Shown here piece after piece: positions 34,381 through 45,429 of a stretch of DNA of 64,000 nucleotides (position 1 is the stretch's first letter; each line of letters opens with the position of its first letter). The translations under genes were made by a program, and so were the position numbers. The notes below the pieces were generated by a model, which saw only the letters and a list, made by a program, of their open reading frames with translations, was not told the DNA's origin and did no database searches. Source of the stretch: Nephrocerus scutellatus. Taxonomy: Eukaryota; Arthropoda; Insecta; Diptera; Pipunculidae. The stretch is taken from positions 18,288,444 to 18,352,443 of the forward strand of contig OX352765.1 in NCBI GenBank assembly GCA_947095585.1, read 5' to 3'.

Positions 34381-35674
34381 TAAAGGGTCCGCCATCTAAA
34401 GTTTTTTTTTTCAACTAGTGCTTATTTAGCTCATGTCTGATTTGACAGATAATTAGTTGTATCCTTCCGCTGAACGAATATGGTTGTGTATACGCTTGAA
34501 CAACGCTGGGAAATATTGCGACATTACTTTGAAAATCATGGTAATGTTGCAGAATGTGTCCGAAAATTGCGTACGGATTTTGGAAGAAGAGAAGCACCGT
34601 CAGCTCCGTATGTTCGTTATCTTGTGAAAAAAGTGAAAGAAACTGGCATCCTCATCGATAAACCAAAGCGTGAAAAGCCAAAAACAGTGCGTACACCTGA
34701 GAATATTGATGCTGTGGCAGAAAGTGTGCGTGAAGCGCCATCAACATCAATTCACCGTCGTTCTCAAGAATTGAACATTTCGGAGACATCATTGAGACGA
34801 ATTTTGCATAAAGACCTTGGTATGACGCCATACAAAGTCGAATTGGTTCAGGAATTGAAGCCAACTGACCATCCAATGCGTTTTCGCTTCGCTGAGTGGG
34901 CCTGCGATCGACTTACAGAAGATGCCGATTTTGCCAAAAAAATCATCTTTTCGGATGAAGCTCATTTTGATCTTGGCGGGTATGTAAACAAGCAAAATTG
35001 TCGCATTTGGGGCACAGAAAACCCGCACGCATACATTGAAAAGCCGGTACACCCAAAACGAGTCACTGTTTGGTGCGGATTTTGGTCCAGAGGCATAATT
35101 GGGCCATTTTTCTTCGAAAATGAGCAAGGAGTGGCCGTTACAGTCAATGGCGATCGTTATCGGGCCATGAATTGAACGAATTTTTGTTCACAAAAATTGA
35201 AGAGGAGGATATTGGCAACATTTGGTTTCAACAGGACGGCGCTACGTGCCACACAGCCGAAGCTACACTCGATGTTTTGCGCCCTGTTTTTGAAGATCGC
35301 ATTATCAGCCGCAGAGCTGATGTCGTTTGGCCACCTCGGAGCTGCGATTTGACACCGTTGGACTATTATTTGTGGGGTGCCCTAAAAGATAAGTGTTACG
35401 CCGACAAGCCAGAGACAATTGACGCTGTAAAGGACAATATTCGTGAAGCCATTGGTGAAATACAGCTGCACACAATCGATAATGTGCTTAAAAATTGGAC
35501 CGATCGTGTAGGCTACTGCATGGCCAGCCGAGGCAGCCATTTGAATGAAATTATTTAACCATTGTTAACCGGAAGGATTGTACTTTCAAATAAAAAAAGA
35601 AATTTGAGAAAATATTCAGTAGATTTTTTTTATAGCATTTTCAAAAAAAAAAAAGTTATTTGGCGGACCCTTTA
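34381..35674 (+). mobile_element. rosa-type (DD41D) mariner transposon, nearly complete
   Basis: The element is 1,294 bp. Its ends are inverted repeats, TAAAGGGTCCGCCA at 34381 and the reverse complement at 35661-35674, and the similarity continues imperfectly through an AAGTTTTTTTTT-like stretch. It is flanked by TA on both sides (34379-34380 and 35675-35676), the target-site duplication of Tc1/mariner elements. One transposase gene is present, split by a single frameshift. The degree of preservation contrasts with every other element in the window, so it is probably the youngest. Confidence 0.93.
34480..35558 (+). pseudogene. DD41D mariner transposase, one frameshift
   Basis: Two frames cover the family: 34480-35175 (231 codons, ATG start) and 35172-35558 (128 codons, ending LNEII and TAA). 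The N-terminus has a helix-turn-helix region (YTLEQRWEILRHYFENHG; SETSLRRILHKDLGM). The catalytic triad is visible: Asp in IFSDEAHF, Asp in FQQDGATCH, and Asp in PLDYYLWG. The last two are separated by 41 residues, which defines DD41D (rosa) elements. The break lies at about 35168-35173, where the first frame hits TGA and the second opens immediately; it is consistent with loss of one or gain of two bases. The product as written would lack the second and third catalytic residues, so it should be inactive. Confidence 0.93.
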
Positions 35675-35679
35675 TAAAG

Positions 35680-38215
35680 CCCATCAAAGTCTGACATCGG
35701 CAGCACAATAAAATGCCGTAATCACAATAGAGTAGAATTTAATGTTTCTAAAGCGCAATATTGTATTCTGCTGTCAAAGTGAACCTCAAGCCGACGGCTT
35801 ATATTAATGAATACTTGCACTTGCATTGAGGAATTTTCAGTAACGTAGGCTATTGAGAAGCTTTGTTGGATTGAACACATAGACGACACCACCAAAAGTA
35901 CTTAGGGAACCTAAACTCTAACACAGCAAAAACTACATTGCATCTGCTAGACAGAATATAGAACCGCGTCATATAATCTGAAATTAAAACATGCTACCAA
36001 TTCTTCAGATTATTGTGGGCATATCTACAAAGATTAACTTCAATCCATTGCTAGGAAGTTTTGTACAACAAACAGATGATCGTAGCACTGTAAAGTAAAC
36101 AATCTAATTTAGTTATAATACGAGTACATTCAAACTTTCAGATAAAAGTTTAAGAAAATTTAATTTTTTTTCTAACATAAAACCTTTTATTTGAACCCAG
36201 TAGCACTTGCTGGGAATCCACGAATACGCTTTTGCTTGTATCTTATGAGTATCTAGAATTTTAATTAGTTGTTTGTTTTGTTGGCATAAAGCGTGTTAAC
36301 AACAACAACAACTTGTTGTGGTATCGTTGCCTCTGTAATTCGTACATACAAACCTACAAGTGTACTCACACGGTTGCATGCAGTTATTTTGGGGAACATT
36401 TGTACTTCTATTTGTAGTTTATTTCCCATGGGTGGTTACTTCCGCTGGGACGGACAGGCGCACATTTTATCGTTTGCAACATTTTACATGTACGAGTAGA
36501 ATCTTTCTGTGAATTCGTAAAGAGGAGAAAAAGGAAAATGAGAAGAAAAAAAAACTGTTAGGACAAAGTCAAAGTCAAAGAACTTTCAACTCAGTCAGAT
36601 GAATTGAAATAATTCACAGAAGTTGCCAAATGGAAATAAAGAAGATTTAAGTGTTTGATAAAAGATACTGTTTGTATCTTTAAAGAAGTGTAGGTATGTG
36701 GGGCTTAGAAAATGCTCTTAAATTAATATCTCTATATTTTAAATATCAAAGACCTTTTGTATTTAATAATGTGGTTTAAGTAGCTTCGCCTTTCTGTGCC
36801 ATTTTTGATGACAAGCAACTAAGATTGATTTTAATCTCAGCTCTGGCATTGCATTAATTTGCATTTCATTACGAAACTCAATGTGGCAAATAATTTCGGG
36901 ATGATTAGAAATGATCTATTGAGTTCGCTGTGCCACTCTGTGTTCGAGCCAATCAAAGCGTACTAACAATTAACTTGCGGCTATACTGGTCCGCTATATA
37001 ATTATCTACAATTACGTCTAAGAACGACAAATGTGATGGTTTGTTGTGATTAAGTGATATTCCGCAGCTGTCAAGATATTCTCCATTGACAGAGAAAACA
37101 AAATAGGTATGAACTCGTGATCCTGATGGCGATAGCTGTATACGTTGCTGAGATGCGCCTATTTATCGCTCGAACATAATAATATATAACCTTAGCAAAC
37201 AACACTAATAATTTGGCTGAAGAAAGTTAATTATAGCTTAGGGTTGGAGCAAAAGTTTGATATTATTACCACAACAAGGCATAGTTTGACGTCGTTGTTT
37301 CAGCAAGAACAAGAGGAGGGTTTGTCTGTTCTTAACATTGAACTTTAAGAGAACAGAAGAGAAGACGGTTTATTCGTCGTCTTTGTTTTCTTAAAAGTTA
37401 ACGATAATTTTATTTATCCCTGCATTTAGTGCGACTTTTTACTTAACTTTCCCTTAGCCGACGCTAAATTCTAATTAAAAACTTTTGTTAATGAGTTCAG
37501 TACTCTACACATACGTTGAGGTATTGCATCCTGCGTAGCGTAATATCTTGTATGCTCTTTGTTAATAGGGAAAAAACTAAAATATATTTTTATTTAGAAA
37601 TTAACTTCGAACGAAGGAGTGGATTTTGTCTCCTCCGAGGCAAATAATGGTAGCTGAATTTTAATAGTTATACATAGAATAGAAATGTTTATTTCTTATA
37701 CGTTGACTCCGGCATAGGTCTAAGATGGGATATTGCTCTTTTTTTAAAATAAAGAATTTGCTGGCGGAGTCTTTTTATAACCAAAAAATGGATCCAAAAT
37801 GGCTTCTTTTCACATTTCCAATACACTTAGTAGACCTTTTGGTTCTTTATTGTGACCATATCAATTTCATTTCAAAAGTAATCAACTTTTATTTTGCTTT
37901 TTTACGAAGACAGCATTGGTTGACATCACTTATCCTGACAATCGAAATATATTTGCAGCGGCTTAAAATATTGTTACGAAATTGAGGCTTTATAGTTCGT
38001 AGTGGATTTTGCAAATAAAAACACAAAAAACGTTCGTTAAATCATAAATTACAACTTCAATTAACAGTTCACAAATCTAAACTAGGTATTACTTAATATT
38101 CATTTATATCAATTTTATTTACATGTAGGCTCCATCTATTTTCCAACTTTTCAATTAGTCGAGTTCACTTCCAAATATTAACTTATATAGTATATAGTTG
38201 TAGTGGGTTGGTGTG
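35680..38215. other. Long AT-rich stretch without recognised genes
   Basis: Both strands were read; no domain, RNA or element was identified. AACAACAACAACAAC occurs at 36299. AAAGTCAAAGTCAAAG occurs near 36564. Short frames (37725-37985) look random. Confidence 0.4.
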
Positions 38216-38490
38216 ATAATGGGAGAAAAATAACACCAGAGTACTCAGAATTTCGGTCCATTGTACTCGTTCCCAGTTAAAATCTCTTCATTACTTTAAG
38301 ATAACGAAGTTTCAACGACCGAAGTTCTTCGATCGTTATTATATCCCTTCCAAAAACGATCATCCGTAGCCTGGAGTAAGCAGGGCAGCTAAAAAGAAAG
38401 TGTGTAGATGTTGCTTTTTCCTCCAAGGTCCTGTAAGTAAACCGACCATTCTCCGACAGTTTCTTCTGGATATTCCCAAAATGAATTTCA
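38216..38490. other. Anonymous stretch, possibly retroelement-derived
   Basis: The minus strand has a weak resemblance to the cysteine-rich C-terminus of LOA/I-type elements (EEKATST near 38425), too little to assign. Confidence 0.3.
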
Positions 38491-38493
38491 TCA

Positions 38494-39160
38494 TCATCAT
38501 CATATTTGGCTCTACAACCAGGGTCCTGTCCTAGCCTTCCGCAAAAAACCTCTCCACCGGCCCCGATTTTGAGCCAATATCATCCTGTTTCGCATCTCTA
38601 AACTCTGGGCGTCCTGGTCTACGCCATCCTTTCATCGTGGGATCGGCCGGCCTCGCTGTCGTGTTCCACAAATCCTACCGCAAAGGACTCTGAGCAGAAT
38701 CCTCTTCGCTAATGCCAGCTAGGTGTCCTGCCCACCGGAGCATAATTAATAATAATAATAATATTCGGCGCGACAGACCATTGCGGTTCAAGGCCTTGCT
38801 TCTCGCAACCATTTGTGTTGATCATGTATATTTTTGCACACAAATGGAGGGCACCTACAATTTAATGCCGGATTGAGAAGCATTCTGTGACAAGTTATTA
38901 CTCTCGGAACGTTTGTCACCAATTCGCGAGAGGTGGGACACCGTGAAAAATAGTTTTGGTGTTACTGGGATTCAAACCACGAACCCCCTGCTCTGGAGTC
39001 CATGCTCTTATCCACTGATCCACGGCGCCCACATACCGAGCCTAATTTTCTTCTCGATGTCGACTTCGCGGTTACCCTCGTAGATCTCATCATTACAGAG
39101 TCTCCGGAATCGTTCTTCGTCACATAAGGGGCCAACAATTCATCCATGTCTAGAATAGAA
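38494..39160 (-). mobile_element. RTE-type element 3' end, copy 2, interrupted by a SINE
   Basis: It matches the 25.4-kb copy on both sides of the insertion: 38494-38744 carries the ATG-repeat tail and C-terminal codons, and 39032-39160 carries the more upstream part (CCGAGCCTAATTTTCTTCTC...). The SINE at 38745-39031 separates them. Removing it restores the spacing seen in the 25.4-kb copy, with the four-base CATA repeated at the junction. Confidence 0.85.
38745..39031 (-). mobile_element. tRNA-derived SINE, 287 bp, with (ATT)n tail
   Basis: On the minus strand the order is: box A TGGATCAGTGG (39022-39012), box B GGTTTGAATCC (38978-38968), CCAGTAACACCAAAAC, a body of about 190 bases of unrelated sequence, and a 3' tail of ATT repeats (38764-38745). 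The head matches 5732-5802. CATA flanks both ends (38741-38744 and 39032-39035), a short target-site duplication. It would be transcribed by RNA polymerase III and mobilised in trans by a non-LTR element. Its family is unknown to me. Confidence 0.85.
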
Positions 39161-40255
39161 GGTAACCTTAAATGTGCGCTACAATCTCACTCCATGGCAC
39201 TCCACTTTTAAATTAGGATAGACATTTCTTTCATGTTAGGAATAAAAGAACTTAAAAAAAAGCAACGGGATATAGTATAAGTTATCGTAAAAAGTGCACG
39301 AAGTAATAATCATAACTTTGGTGGAAAGCGCAAACTTGCAACTACGAGTATGATGAGGACTCCCATTGCAACTATTCGTTCCAACTATTTGTGCTCTCTA
39401 AAAGAATACCGAGATGCATGAGTGAACTGCAACTGGAAAAATTAACTTAAAACTAAATTTTTATGTTAAAACTTCGTGGTGTCTGATTTTCTATAAAAAA
39501 AAACTTTGAAGGGTTGCATTGTCTTGAATTGGCTCAAATGTGCCTATTGGCATACAACATTTTAACTTGATTGAATGTTTTGCAGAAGTACATAATGCAG
39601 AATATTAACGCTTACGACATACCACAAGGAGTTGCCACATTATTACTACACTCCTACTACCATTCTCAAAGATGATAAGTTTAACTGATTGAGTTTTACG
39701 AGCGGCAATCGTCTCTTATAGGGAAGGATCTTGGTAGTTAATCTTAAGTAGGTGCCTAATGCTTTCGTGTTATAGTGTTAAAAATTATTCAAATTAAATT
39801 TTTTCATCATCACTGTTGTCTGCTTCCTCATAAAATTTCCACATAATATCCAGTTTTATGATTCGAAAAATACCAAGTGACTAGAGAGAGCCAGTGCGTA
39901 CAGGTATACCTTTCCAGTTCCTAAAGACTAGCGGAAGAACCAGCACGGTATGAATTTGTTGCAGAATAGGATTAGAAGGTATTCGCCACAAAGTGTCTCT
40001 CTAAGGTAAAATGTGTTACTAAGTGGATTGGAGGAGTCACTAAGGCGCCAAAAATAATGTTAGGTATTTTTTATAAGTTTGCTCTTCACCTTAGAACTCC
40101 AAAATCATAACGAAATTTGTATCATTTATTATTGTTACCTCAAGAACGGTTTGAAAGCTTAAATCGGATAATGGACCTTCATATGATGGCCCAAAATCTA
40201 GAAACCGAAGCAAGCAAAGTGGGATAAACACTGCCAAAGTAAAAGCCCTGATCAC
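39161..40255. other. Anonymous stretch
   Basis: No gene or element recognised on either strand. Confidence 0.4.
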
Positions 40256-40259
40256 TTCT

Positions 40260-40925
40260 AACTCTAACACTCTAACTAAACAGTGCTGGACAGGTAGTCG
40301 AAAAAGTTTACAACTTACTATACCTAGGAAGTTTGGTCTCGGCTGATCGCGGTGGCACCGAACTGGATGTCTGCAGCAAAATCGGGAAAGCCAGGGCTGT
40401 GTTCGGAATGCTATCAAAAGTCTGGAGAAGGCAATGTTTTCAGCTTACGAACTAAGCTTCGACTGTTGCGCTCCAACGTCGAATCAGTAGTATATTATGG
40501 GTGCAGTATATTTGGAAGGTAGATACCACTACCACGCTCAAGTTGCAATCTTTCGTAAACTAATGCCTACGTATCATATTAAGGATCTACTGGCCCAATC
40601 GTATATCTAACGACGAACTTCATCGGAGAACGGGCCAAGAATCTGTAGACTTTATTGTGCGAAGGAGAAAGTGGCAGTGTATTGGACACACACTACGGCG
40701 CGACGGCAACTCAATTGCGAAATATGCCATGCAGTGGAATCCGCAGGTAGAACAGTGGGACGCCCTAGGAGAACGTGACGCAGGACAGTCGAGGAGGAAG
40801 CATAGTACTTGAGAATGAGTTGGAGACGTTGCAGTAAACAGAACAAGACGGCACGTAGGCCTTGTTGACGCCCGATGCCCCTCGAGGGGTGAAAGGATTT
40901 AAGAAGAAGAAGAATGGTAGGTAGT
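40260..40925 (+). mobile_element. RTE-type retrotransposon 3' fragment
   Basis: The plus strand in broken frames reads LLYLGSLVSADRGGTELDVC (about 40313-40372), KIGKARAVFGMLSKVWRR, then ISNDELHRRTGQESVDFIVR and RRKWQCIGHTLRRDGNSIAK (about 40600-40725) with AMQWNPQ. This is the thumb and C-terminal block of RTE RTs. It ends in AAGAAGAAGAAG (about 40900-40914). It is a different subfamily from the 22.6-kb and 44.4-kb copies. Confidence 0.85.
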
Positions 40926-40929
40926 GGGT

Positions 40930-42425
40930 TAAAACACCAGTTGTCCTTGTTGCAGTTTGTATGAAAATTTAATAAATCAATGGAAGTCTGAAATGATTTC
41001 CCTGATTGAGTGGCAGTCACTTTCGCTTCTTTTCCTTTTGCTGAATTATTAAACTTTTGAATTTTAAATTACATTGCGAAAATCGATTGGCATTTTCTAT
41101 ATAATGTATAGCTATATACATAATTATAGAATGTAAAAGTTGAAGTTTTAAGCTAAATAAACCAATTAGCAAACAACGAGAAGTATAAGCCAATCGCTAT
41201 AAACCTTCCTAATTTGTTCTTCAACTTTGCGCGAAATTGTGAACTCAACAATCCTATGGATTATGCGATTGTGGTTTGAGTTGAGCGCCAAAATTGTGAA
41301 TGTTACTTCCCAGGCGTTGACGAAAAATACTTGCAGCAGCAACCAACACCTTTTAACCCAGCGAACCCCACTTATCTCATTAGCTTCCTCTTCTCATTTC
41401 CTAAATCTATTAATTTAAATTTTATTTTTGTCATTACCCCTAACGGCCTAACGGCCGCCGTCAACATAACAATTAGCGTAGCTTGGGTGTAAACGATAAA
41501 TCTCCAAATTGTGAGGCTTCTGTTTTATGGCAGACGTAGAAGCAAAGACTCCCCAGCAGTTACAGCTGGGAGAAGTCGGCCAAAAATGAGTGTATCTAAT
41601 TAAATTTATGGCATTTAATTGTGTCTTTAACTATGTACTGGGTTCTTTGGTTGCTGCTTTTACTTGTAATAGTCGTGTACTGAGTCTTTTGTTGATGTTA
41701 TCAGATCATATAATTATTTGTTTCCCACTTAATTGTCTTATGAAAGTAGGTGCTTTGGTCTGGTCCACGACAATATTTTGATGTTCTTTAGAATCCACAT
41801 GAAAAAATTGGCTCTGGCTTTGGAAGAAAAGCGAAGTAAAAAAACATAACGAGAAGTGTTCGCTGAATCAACTGTTTATGACGTGAAAGATGGTAACGGA
41901 CGGAGATGATCATCATCATCATCATGTCAAATTGGAATTTCTCGTCACCCGCGGAAGTGGGTCAAACGGTCATTAATTTAGGACGCCTGCAGGGACAGCG
42001 ATTTTCAGTGAATTGCAAATGTGGCGTGACTTGCAAGTTATTCAAATGAAAGAGGAGGGCGGCACGCGCTCAAAATACGAGTATCTTCTTGCTTATTTCG
42101 AAAAGTTGACTTTTCACCTTGTCATCTTGTATGACAATGATTGTTAGATGAAAATTGATTGTTTTTAAGAAACAATGAATGGACCTAACTTCCTGAGGTA
42201 AAACTGGATTATTTTTCCGGACTTCTTAATTTTTTTAAATATTATCGTCTTTACTTAAATCTCCAATTATTTTACTACGGAATCTTGACTCGCCAAAACT
42301 TTGCAACGGCACAAGACTGTTCGCAAAAAAAGATGCTGGGCAATGTAATTGAAGCTTCTATCTTGACAGAAAAGGGAGAGGGTGAAACCGTTTTTATTCT
42401 ACGGATACCACTCATTTCGACGAAT
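40930..42425. other. AT-rich stretch without recognised genes
   Basis: Both strands read; nothing assigned. CATCATCATCATCATCAT-like sequence at about 41908-41925 is reminiscent of RTE tails but lacks neighbouring coding similarity. Confidence 0.4.
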
Positions 42426-42427
42426 AT

Positions 42428-43330
42428 ATCTTTTTAATTTAAAAAACCCTTATAATGCTCGGCTATATGCTTGGCAGAGCATACCACATACGTGCTGTAT
42501 GGCTGAGGAACGAATCCCTGAACTTAACTGTACGACCGAAGATGGGCTTGAGGGTAAACTGATGAGCATTTACAGCGACACGAGTATTGCGGTTGAATTC
42601 AAGGAGAGGTGGCATGCAGCTGGCTATTTCTTTTGAGTACCGCTGTTCAAAGAAGCGATAAAACAGTGACAATCAGGAATCGTTCCTGCGGTGTTCAAGC
42701 GAATCTATTGGTTTCGCTATATTTGCATCACCGATAAGTTATATCGCGTGGTTTTGTGTTCTATCTAGCTGATGCAAGGTAGTTTTAGACGCACTAGACC
42801 AATTATGAGAATTGTACTCAAGTTTAGGGAGAATAAAAGCCTTATGGATAGTAGCCAGATCAGAGGGAGTGAAATATTTCGTGCACCGGGCTAGAAAACC
42901 TAAACATTTCGCAGCATTTTTGGCGACAGTGAATATGTGGTCATTCCAACGAAACTTGTCATTAACGCACATACCGAGTATTGCGAGATTTTCAGTTTCC
43001 TCGATGCAAGTGCCATTCATGGATAATGGCATTGAATTTAAGATTCGCTTAGACGACAGCAGAAGGCATTGGGTTTCGGAAGCGTTAAATTCTACTCGAT
43101 TGTTTTCTCCCCATTATATTATGCTGTCTAGGTCAGAATTCAACGTGCTTAACATATGTAGTTGTTTGATTTCCACATGAGAAGTGGATGGACGTTTCTC
43201 AAACTTATATAAGAAACTGAAAGAGTGAATTGGACTAGAAGTCACAGATAAGAGATCATTTATAAAAAATGAGAATGAGAATGGGCCTGGTATCAACTCC
43301 TTTTGTCGAAATGATTGCATTTGCTACTAT
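42428..43330 (-). mobile_element. CR1/jockey-like element, copy C (longest 3' copy)
   Basis: From 43320 down the minus strand reads IPGPFSFSFFINDLLSVTSS and PIHSF (RT box around the expected catalytic Asp pair, which is lost), HVEIKQLHMLSTLNSDLDSI, and MNGTCIEETENLAILGMCVN. It continues through the HIFTVAKNAAKCLGFLARCT block, KYFTPSDLATIHKAF and, near 42540, GRTVKFRDSFLSHTARMWYA. It shares about nine in ten bases with copy B over 42470-42720. The extreme 3' end and poly(A) are shortened. Confidence 0.88.
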
Positions 43331-44449
43331 GTATATAAAAAAATTACTTTAAATTCTAAAAATGTACGTTCCATTTATAAGCCCGCTAGAGTACTTATTT
43401 ATACATGTCAATGTATAATGAAACGCAGCTATTTTTAGCTCATTTCAATTATCACTTTTCGTCATATATCGTATCGTAATTTTCGAAATTCTCAATATCA
43501 GCAGAGACAACAACCTGATTACTTCAATGAATTCTGATTATATGAAGTTTTTAAATTGCAGTCTTTCATAAGCGGGAAAATGCAATGAACTGCACCAGCT
43601 CTTGTTTACTTGTTGTTATATTTCCTTTGCAATCTAAATAAAGCGTTTCATTTTTATCGTCATCAAAGAAGGCAAAAGTCGCCCGGAAAGGTTATGGCTA
43701 CAGTTTTCTGGGACACACTATTTTCTTTAAAATTGGACGAATATTTTTCCAACTTATTTCACCGTTTCAACGAAGTTACAAAGAGAAAAAAACGACCACA
43801 TTTATAACGAAAATAGTTCTCTTCCATCAAGATAGTGCACCAGATCTTGCAAGTCTGTAAAAGTAATGGCAATGGCATCCATTGCCTCATCCACCGTCAC
43901 CAGCAGCGCGGGTCATTCGCTCGCTTATGTACAAACACAAATTGCCTAAACTTATGCACTGTTTTTTTCATGAATGTGAATGTAGCAGTGGAATTACAGT
44001 GACTGTCAAACTTTGGAATATCAATAAAAAAATGGAGAAATATTTTCGTTGGAAAACAATTGAAATTAAATACAAAATACAAACTATGGGCCAGGACAGC
44101 TTATTATCGTATAAAAGCGATTTCCGGATTTGACAAAATGGTTGTAATGGGGAGGTTATCATTGAGACAAACGCATATTTACAAATTATTTAGATAGGAT
44201 CAGAAAATTAGAAAAAAAAAACGTCGTACTAAGTGTAAGACTATGTTGAAATAATAATAACTTCCTTTAAAAAAAATACATTTTTTTGCCAAGGATAGGT
44301 ACATAAAACTCTGCTCTCGTATCGTATGTGAAGACGGTATAGCAAAAAGACTAACACTGCCCTCGTAAGACAGTATAACAAAAAGAGTAGACATTTATGT
44401 TTTTTTAAAAGCAAATGCCGTCTTATGTCGTCTAAGCGAAACTTAACGC
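43331..44449. other. Anonymous stretch
   Basis: No gene recognised. GTATAGCAAAAAGACTAACACTGCCCTCGTAAGACAGTATAAC shows short internal echoes (43-base region near 44336-44385) without a wider repeat. Confidence 0.35.
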
Positions 44450-45145
44450 TCCTACTTTTCTTTCTTTCTTTCCTTTACTGAACTTAATTGATTTATCGCC
44501 TGAGGTTTCAAGAGACGCCACTCGGTCCCCTGAGATCTTGCTTCCTCTTCTATTGTCCTTTTCCATGTTTTGCTAGGACGGCTAACTCGGCGGCTTCCTT
44601 CTGGATTCCAGTCGAACGCTAGTTTTGTAATATCGTCCGCTGGCTTTCTCAAAGTGTGGCCAATCCAGCTCCATTTTCGTCGTCGTGATGGTGATCACGA
44701 TTGCCTTGGAGGCGCGTCTCAATTGACTTCTGTGTGACTTTCCACGTTTCGCAGCCACAGAGTACTGAAAGAACGTAGATCTGAAGATCGTAAGCTTCAG
44801 ATTCCGGGAGATTTGCGAGGAGTTCCAGATATTATTTAGCATACTATAGGAGTGTCGCGCCTTGTTTACACGAGAGCACACATCCGAGTCAGGACCACCA
44901 ATTTTTTGACATCCAGCTGCCCAAATAACAAAACTTAGCGTCTTCCTCTATGTCCGATGTCCGTCAATCGAGAGATCACATGTTCCACTAGCGTTAACGC
45001 GATGTAGTTTTGTTCTTGAAACGTTAATTTTTAAACCCACTTTGTTAGCGTGGAGTTCTAGTGAGTTTAACTTTCGCTCCATGTCACCTAGCGATTGTGA
45101 TAGGAGACAGATATCAAAGCCCCTATTCACTATTCAAGACAACGC
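44450..45145 (-). mobile_element. RTE-type retrotransposon 3' fragment, same family as 22.6-24.1 kb
   Basis: The minus strand reads FDICLLSQSLGDMERKLNSL (about 45115-45060), ANKVGLKINVSRTKLHRVNA (RT after the catalytic box), NKARHSYSMLNNIWNSSQIS, KLTIFRSTFFQYS and HFEKASGRYYKTS. The C-terminal frame reads MRKPADDITKLAFDWNPEGS and RPSKTWKRTIEEEARSQGTE. The last block and the GAAAGAAAGAAG tail match the plus-strand copy at 23.8-24.08 kb. The catalytic YADD region is degraded. Confidence 0.88.
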
Positions 45146-45194
45146 CATAAAACCACATACGCCCGCATTGCGGCCACCACCATCCCTCACTCAG

Positions 45195-45240
45195 GGTTAA
45201 ATGTTGGCCACACTCCAGTCTAGCCACCAGTATTTCTCTT
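45195..45240 (+). repeat. 46-bp block shared with 31505-31550
   Basis: GGGTTAAATGTTGGCCACACTCCAGTCTAGCCACCAGTAT here and GGGTTGAATGTCGGCCACACCCCAGTTGAGCCACCAGTAT at 31505 differ at a few positions only. Probably a fragment of one dispersed element; no coding content identified. Confidence 0.6.
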
Positions 45241-45429
45241 TATTTAGACGTTACTCATTTAACCGGTCCCTTTCAGGCACGTTTCTACAGAATCTCCAAA
45301 TGTCTAATTTCTAAAGTACCCAGGATTAGTATAAAATGCTCCCGAAATAAAATCGTTTTCTATAGAGGCTGACCGAGTGAAGTGGTTCCTAATAAGATCG
45401 AGAATGACATTGACAATTCTAGATACTCC

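Noticed and set aside
40652..41020. Minus-strand open frame of 122 codons
   Set aside because: Antisense to the RTE C-terminal block on the plus strand.
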